This document shows, one piece after another, positions 6,058 to 9,618 of a stretch of DNA of 9,618 nt. Where the stretch lies: NCBI GenBank assembly GCA_964400875.1, contig CAYNWK010000165.1, positions 1-9,618 of the forward strand, given 5' to 3'. Under the pieces are notes generated by a model that ran no database searches, was not told where the DNA came from, and saw nothing but the letters and a program-made list of their open reading frames with translations. Position numbers and translations under genes: made by a program. The number at the start of each line of letters is the position of its first letter. The first letter of the stretch is position 1. This stretch comes from CAYNWK01 sp964400875. Lineage in GTDB: Bacteria; Chloroflexota; Anaerolineae; Anaerolineales; UBA4823.

Positions 6058-7926
6058 TCAGGCAAATTCAATCTGGCTGGCGTTAATGCAGTCCCTGGTC
6101 CCCAATAGGGTTAGTTTATCGCCCGGTTTGAGACGGGTATAGCCGTGCGGAACGACCAATTCCCCCTCCTTTCTCACAGCCAGGATGAGCATGTCCTCTG
6201 GGAGCTCTAACGAACTCAGCGGGCGATCGAGAAAAGCAGGATTAAATACCGTGACCTCGCACACCTCTTTGTCGTCGTCCGTGCGGGTCAGCAGCTCGTA
6301 CAAAGCCGGGTTGCGGGTGAGCAACACCAACAGGATCGCCTGGTCCATGGCTGCATTTAACGGTGTCACACCCAGGCGCTCGAAACGGTCGACTTCACCC
6401 GGAGCGGTAACCCTGGAAACCACGTGATCGATGCCGTACGTGGTGCGCGCCCTCTGGCATACGCGGTAGTTCAGTTCTACGTCGCTGTACACGCAAACCA
6501 GGGATTTCGCCTGATTTAAATGCGACTCTGCGGCTCCATCATATCGGTCGAGATGTGCCCGCACGGCTTCGAAGCCGCGTTCTTGCGCCTTCAAGATGCG
6601 CTGAGGGTCGCTGTCGATCAGCACCACTTTTTCCTCATGCTCGACCAGGTTTTTGGCGACCTGCAGGCCCAGCTGCCCTGCGCCGGCAATGACGATCGGG
6701 TGAACCTCCGCTTGTCCGTGCGGGAGAACGCTGTTGAACACTAACGGAGAGCCGGTCACGGTGATGATCGCCACCAGGATGATGGCCGCATTAACCGGCT
6801 CGCTGATCACGCCAATCCGCAGCCCGATAGCAGAAGCGGCGATAATCAATGACAGACGAGCTGAGAGCAGCGCCCCGGCACCGAAAGTCTCACGCCAATC
6901 AAAGCTTAGGCGAAACAACAAGGTCGGAAGCAGCTTCACCAGGATGGCAGCTGCCAATAACAGCGGCACCAACAACAAGGCCTCCGGAGAAGAAAGCAGC
7001 GCGGCCAGGTTGAAATCCACGCCCACCATGATAAAAAAGATGGGGATAAAGAAGCCAAACCCGATCGCCTCCAGCTGGTGTCCCAGGTCGACGTCCTCCG
7101 GGCCGCGCAGCAAGGAGACGATCGCTCCGGCCAAAAAAGCGCCCAGGATCAGTTCGGTGCCCAGGGTTTCGGCCAGTACGACGAAGATCAACATCAAGGT
7201 GAAGGCGGCGCGTATCTTAATCTGAGCGGTCGCATGGCTGAGCTCCTCCATCATGTGACGCACGCCGGGAATGCGGTTGAAAAAGAACATACCGAAGCGA
7301 TACATGAAGAAGAAGGCCACAAACAGCAAGCCGATCAACAAAATATCCAAGGTAAGGCCCACGGAGATGGCAGCAACGACCACGGTGATCAGAAGCATGG
7401 TAGCGAAATCGGCGATCAGCGCCGCTATCATCAGCGTCTGACCGTAACGACCGCTGCTCAAGCCGCGCTCCTTGAGCACGGGAACCACAACGCCCAGGGA
7501 GGTGGTTGAGAGGATCAACGCCATCATCCACGGGTTGCGCACCAATTCCATTCCCTGGAAAAGGAATGCAGCCATCACCGAGAGCATTAAAGTCACAAAA
7601 AAAGTCAGGCTGGCGATGGGCAGTGGACCCCAACCATTGCCCTGCTTGCTACTGGAGTTGCCGAAAGATAAATTCAGGCTGGAGAAGTCGATCTCCATCC
7701 CTGAAAGGAACATCAAAAAGACAAAACCAAACTCTGCTAACAGGTCGAGGGTCGGATCGTGTTGCTGCACCCAGCCCAACCCACTCCGCCCTATCAGGAT
7801 ACCCGCGATAATTTCACCCACCACAATCGGTAAACTCAGTTTTTTGAAACGGGAAAGCAAGATGGGGACTAAGAAAGCCAGAAAAACGACGATTAGCAGA
7901 GGTAGAAACGAACGGGTTTCTTCCAT
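6058..7926 (-). CDS. CPA2/Kef-type monovalent cation:proton antiporter with RCK_N and RCK_C domains
   Basis: This is an inner-membrane antiporter of 622 residues that exchanges a monovalent cation (K+ or Na+, not decidable here) for protons. Residues 5-400 form the Na_H_Exchanger-type membrane domain with roughly 12-13 hydrophobic segments: LPIVVGEIIAGILIG (32-46), FGFVFLMFLSGMEID (66-80), the crossover-helix region LSTTSLGVVVPVL (139-151), then GQTLMIAALIADF with the candidate ion-binding Asp173. At the site where KefC has Gln-Asp this protein has Ala-Asp. Residues about 409-525 are an RCK_N Rossmann domain with GAGQLG (415-420) and the acidic strand end LIDSD (436-440), expected to bind a nucleotide. 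Residues about 546-620 are RCK_C, including VVPHGYTRLKPGDKLTLLG. The ATG at 7926 has GGAGG 6 nt upstream. It lies 49 nt after the PNPT fusion gene and 194 nt before the ClC gene, both on the same strand. Confidence 0.93.
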   Translation of the reverse strand: MEETRSFLPLLIVVFLAFLVPILLSRFKKLSLPIVVGEIIAGILIGRSGLGWVQQHDPTLDLLAEFGFVFLMFLSGMEIDFSSLNLSFGNSSSKQGNGWGPLPIASLTFFVTLMLSVMAAFLFQGMELVRNPWMMALILSTTSLGVVVPVLKERGLSSGRYGQTLMIAALIADFATMLLITVVVAAISVGLTLDILLIGLLFVAFFFMYRFGMFFFNRIPGVRHMMEELSHATAQIKIRAAFTLMLIFVVLAETLGTELILGAFLAGAIVSLLRGPEDVDLGHQLEAIGFGFFIPIFFIMVGVDFNLAALLSSPEALLLVPLLLAAAILVKLLPTLLFRLSFDWRETFGAGALLSARLSLIIAASAIGLRIGVISEPVNAAIILVAIITVTGSPLVFNSVLPHGQAEVHPIVIAGAGQLGLQVAKNLVEHEEKVVLIDSDPQRILKAQERGFEAVRAHLDRYDGAAESHLNQAKSLVCVYSDVELNYRVCQRARTTYGIDHVVSRVTAPGEVDRFERLGVTPLNAAMDQAILLVLLTRNPALYELLTRTDDDKEVCEVTVFNPAFLDRPLSSLELPEDMLILAVRKEGELVVPHGYTRLKPGDKLTLLGTRDCINASQIEFA

Positions 7927-7975
7927 TAAATACCTCCGCTAACAGTGTAACACATGTTCTCGCGCGGCTGACGGG

Positions 7976-9618
7976 TTAGCGATCCCCCAGATCAACCGGT
8001 TCAAATTCGAGCCGCATGCTGCGCGCCCAGATATGATGTGTACGGCAAAACTCGAACACTTCGTCGATCGCGGCAAGGTTCCCGTCATCGTCGTGGGTAA
8101 AGATGACCCCATCAATCTTCTCTTCGGATGAGAACTGCGCTAGTTGCTCGAGCCCGCCCAGGATTTCCACGCCGTGGATCTGCCGGCCAGCCTTAAACTT
8201 GTCCGGGTCTACAAAACCGATCACGCGATAACCGAGCTGGGGGTTCATTAAGATCCAGCGCAAGGCTAGCTCGCCCCCATCACCGGCGCCATAGATCAGC
8301 ACGCGCGCCTCGTTGCCGTCGGAGTGCCGGAGAGTATATTGGTCGAGCAACCGGAAGGAAGATCGTGTGGCAGCCAGTCCCAGGAACAAGAACACACCGT
8401 ACAAGATCGGTACGAGCGTGGGGTAAGCCTGGGAACCATAGAGCAATGCGGTCGCCAGCAAGACCAGCACAGCGCTGCCCAGCGCAGCTTTCAAGAACCG
8501 TACGAAGTCGTCGATCCCAACGTAACGCCACACCCCCCGATAAACCCCGAAGACAAAGTTTGCCAGGTAAGCGGAGCCCAGCGCTACGGGTGCGCTGACC
8601 AGCAAAAGGGCCAGGTTGTCCGTATTTAAACTTAACCCGGAGGAGATCAAGAACGCCAGGTAGTAAGCCACCGCAAAGAGGACAAAATCCAAGATGACCT
8701 CCAACACGCGGCGTTTATAGGTCAGCTCCAGCATGATGCGCGTGATTGGCCCGTGGCGGCTCAGTTCTTTTTGGGAATGAACGACCTTCAACCCGCCAAG
8801 ATAAGCGGTCAGCAAGGCGAGGCCGAGTACCAAAATCGGCGCCAGCACCAGACTGTACCAATAATTCAGAGACTCGAGCGCCGCTGCTGCTATCCCGGAG
8901 GTCACGCCAACCGCATACAATACGATCACCGCCTGTCGTTCGGATAAACCGAAGGCGATCAGGCGGTGGGAAGCGTGATCCCTCCCGCCCTGTGCTGGAG
9001 ACTGTCCTCGCAGCACCCGAGTAAAGGTCACCAGGATGGTGTCCAGGATCGGCAGGAGGAACAGCAGCGTCGGCACTCCCATCACCGCCAACACGTTCGA
9101 AGCTTGCGGCTGGCGGGCAATGGCCAACACAGCCAGGGTGAAGCCCAAGAACAAGCTGCCTGCGTCCCCCATGAAGATCGATGCGGGAGGAAAGTTAAAA
9201 AACAGAAATCCCAAGACGCTGCCAGCCAGGGCCATCGAAATCAACAACAGGCTCTGGTTCCCGCCCTCCCAGAAGAAATAACTCAAGATCCCGGCGGTGA
9301 TCAACGCCAAACCACCCGCCAGACCGTCCATGTTATCCAGCAGGTTGATCGCGTTGGTGATTCCGACCAGCCATATGAAAGTCACCAACCCGTTAGGGAT
9401 CTGGGCGATCAGTTCGTTTTGCAAGCGGGGAGAAAAGAATTGGGTGGTGTATCCCAAATAGACGACCACGGCGGCAGCCAGGATCTGGCCCACCAGTTTG
9501 GTCTGGGGGGTGAGCGGCCTGAAGTCATCGTATAAGCCCAGGCAAAAGACCAGGGCCGATCCGGCCAGCAAACCCCAACGCACCGTTTGCCAACCTCCGC
9601 TGACGAATTCGCTCACCA
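7976..9618 (-). CDS. PNPT (WecA/MraY-like) glycosyl-1-phosphate transferase fused to a CapD/PglF-type membrane and Rossmann region (N-terminus outside window)
   Basis: The frame runs off the right edge. The GTG at 9616 is internal, because the family's first Asp pair, normally about 90 residues in, is found only 30 residues from the edge. Counting from that codon, the transferase part shows GLYDDF (Asp30-Asp31), NAINLLDNMDGL (88-99, catalytic Asp94 and Asp97), FMGDAGS (148-154) and GRDHASHRL (211-219). These enzymes move a sugar-1-phosphate from a UDP-sugar to undecaprenyl phosphate at the membrane, starting surface polysaccharide or wall-polymer synthesis. From about 303 a second membrane unit of about four helices begins (KRRVLEVILDFVLFAVAYYL, then VYRGVWRY). 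A Rossmann-like CoA_binding_3 domain follows, with VLIYGAGDGGE (439-449), GYRVIGFVD (462-470) and IHGVEILGG. The protein ends at 546 with VDLGDR, before the SDR dehydratase domain that follows in complete CapD/PglF/FlaA1 proteins. The sugar substrate is unknown. Confidence 0.9.
   Translation of the reverse strand, partial: VSEFVSGGWQTVRWGLLAGSALVFCLGLYDDFRPLTPQTKLVGQILAAAVVVYLGYTTQFFSPRLQNELIAQIPNGLVTFIWLVGITNAINLLDNMDGLAGGLALITAGILSYFFWEGGNQSLLLISMALAGSVLGFLFFNFPPASIFMGDAGSLFLGFTLAVLAIARQPQASNVLAVMGVPTLLFLLPILDTILVTFTRVLRGQSPAQGGRDHASHRLIAFGLSERQAVIVLYAVGVTSGIAAAALESLNYWYSLVLAPILVLGLALLTAYLGGLKVVHSQKELSRHGPITRIMLELTYKRRVLEVILDFVLFAVAYYLAFLISSGLSLNTDNLALLLVSAPVALGSAYLANFVFGVYRGVWRYVGIDDFVRFLKAALGSAVLVLLATALLYGSQAYPTLVPILYGVFLFLGLAATRSSFRLLDQYTLRHSDGNEARVLIYGAGDGGELALRWILMNPQLGYRVIGFVDPDKFKAGRQIHGVEILGGLEQLAQFSSEEKIDGVIFTHDDDGNLAAIDEVFEFCRTHHIWARSMRLEFEPVDLGDR

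Noticed and set aside
7938..7980. GCTAAC / GTTAGC inverted repeat flanking the spacer between the PNPT fusion and antiporter genes
   Set aside because: Only 6 bp, separated by 31 nt, with one arm overlapping a stop codon. Likely chance.
8966..9535. Plus-strand open frame opposite the PNPT transferase motifs
   Set aside because: Gln/His-rich translation without domain similarity, and the minus strand carries all the transferase signatures.

Overview
The window is moderately GC-rich bacterial DNA with densely packed genes. It looks most like Chloroflexota, probably an Anaerolineae-type genome. That assignment is inferred from the style of the secreted protein at the left edge (Calx-beta-like and Ig-like modules ending in a short Y-x-FLP-type tail) and from the gene types present. 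No rRNA or other marker is available to confirm it. I see no tRNA, rRNA, insertion sequence, phage gene or CRISPR array.

Layout, left to right. (1) Positions 1-644 (+) hold the C-terminal end of a probable secreted, multi-domain surface protein, cut by the window edge. (2) Positions 645-916 are a non-coding stretch with a strong imperfect hairpin (739-787) and an AT-rich palindrome (797-806). (3) Positions 917-2806 (+) are htpG, the bacterial Hsp90 chaperone. It is followed after 9 nt by a 293-residue TPR protein (2816-3697), almost certainly in the same operon. (4) Across a 30-nt convergent junction the rest of the window is on the minus strand. In transcription order it contains a truncated-by-edge PNPT (WecA/MraY-like) glycosyl-1-phosphate transferase fused to the membrane and nucleotide-binding part of a CapD/PglF-type protein (9618-7976), a CPA2/Kef-type cation:proton antiporter with RCK domains (7926-6058), and a ClC-family chloride transporter with two CBS domains and an RCK_C-like tail (5863-3728).

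How the genes fit together. HtpG and the TPR protein form a protein-quality-control pair. The antiporter and the ClC protein are both ion transporters with cytosolic ligand-sensing tails that end in a similar RCK_C-like module, which suggests coordinated control of ion, osmotic or pH balance. The PNPT fusion belongs to cell-surface glycan synthesis and may only be a positional neighbour of the transporters.

The points most worth a second look are the PNPT-CapD_N fusion without the SDR catalytic domain, the htpG-TPR pairing, the ClC protein lacking the inner proton glutamate while keeping the outer one, the shared RCK_C tails, and two strong hairpins in the intergenic regions. One of these is a textbook plus-strand terminator lying between two minus-strand genes.
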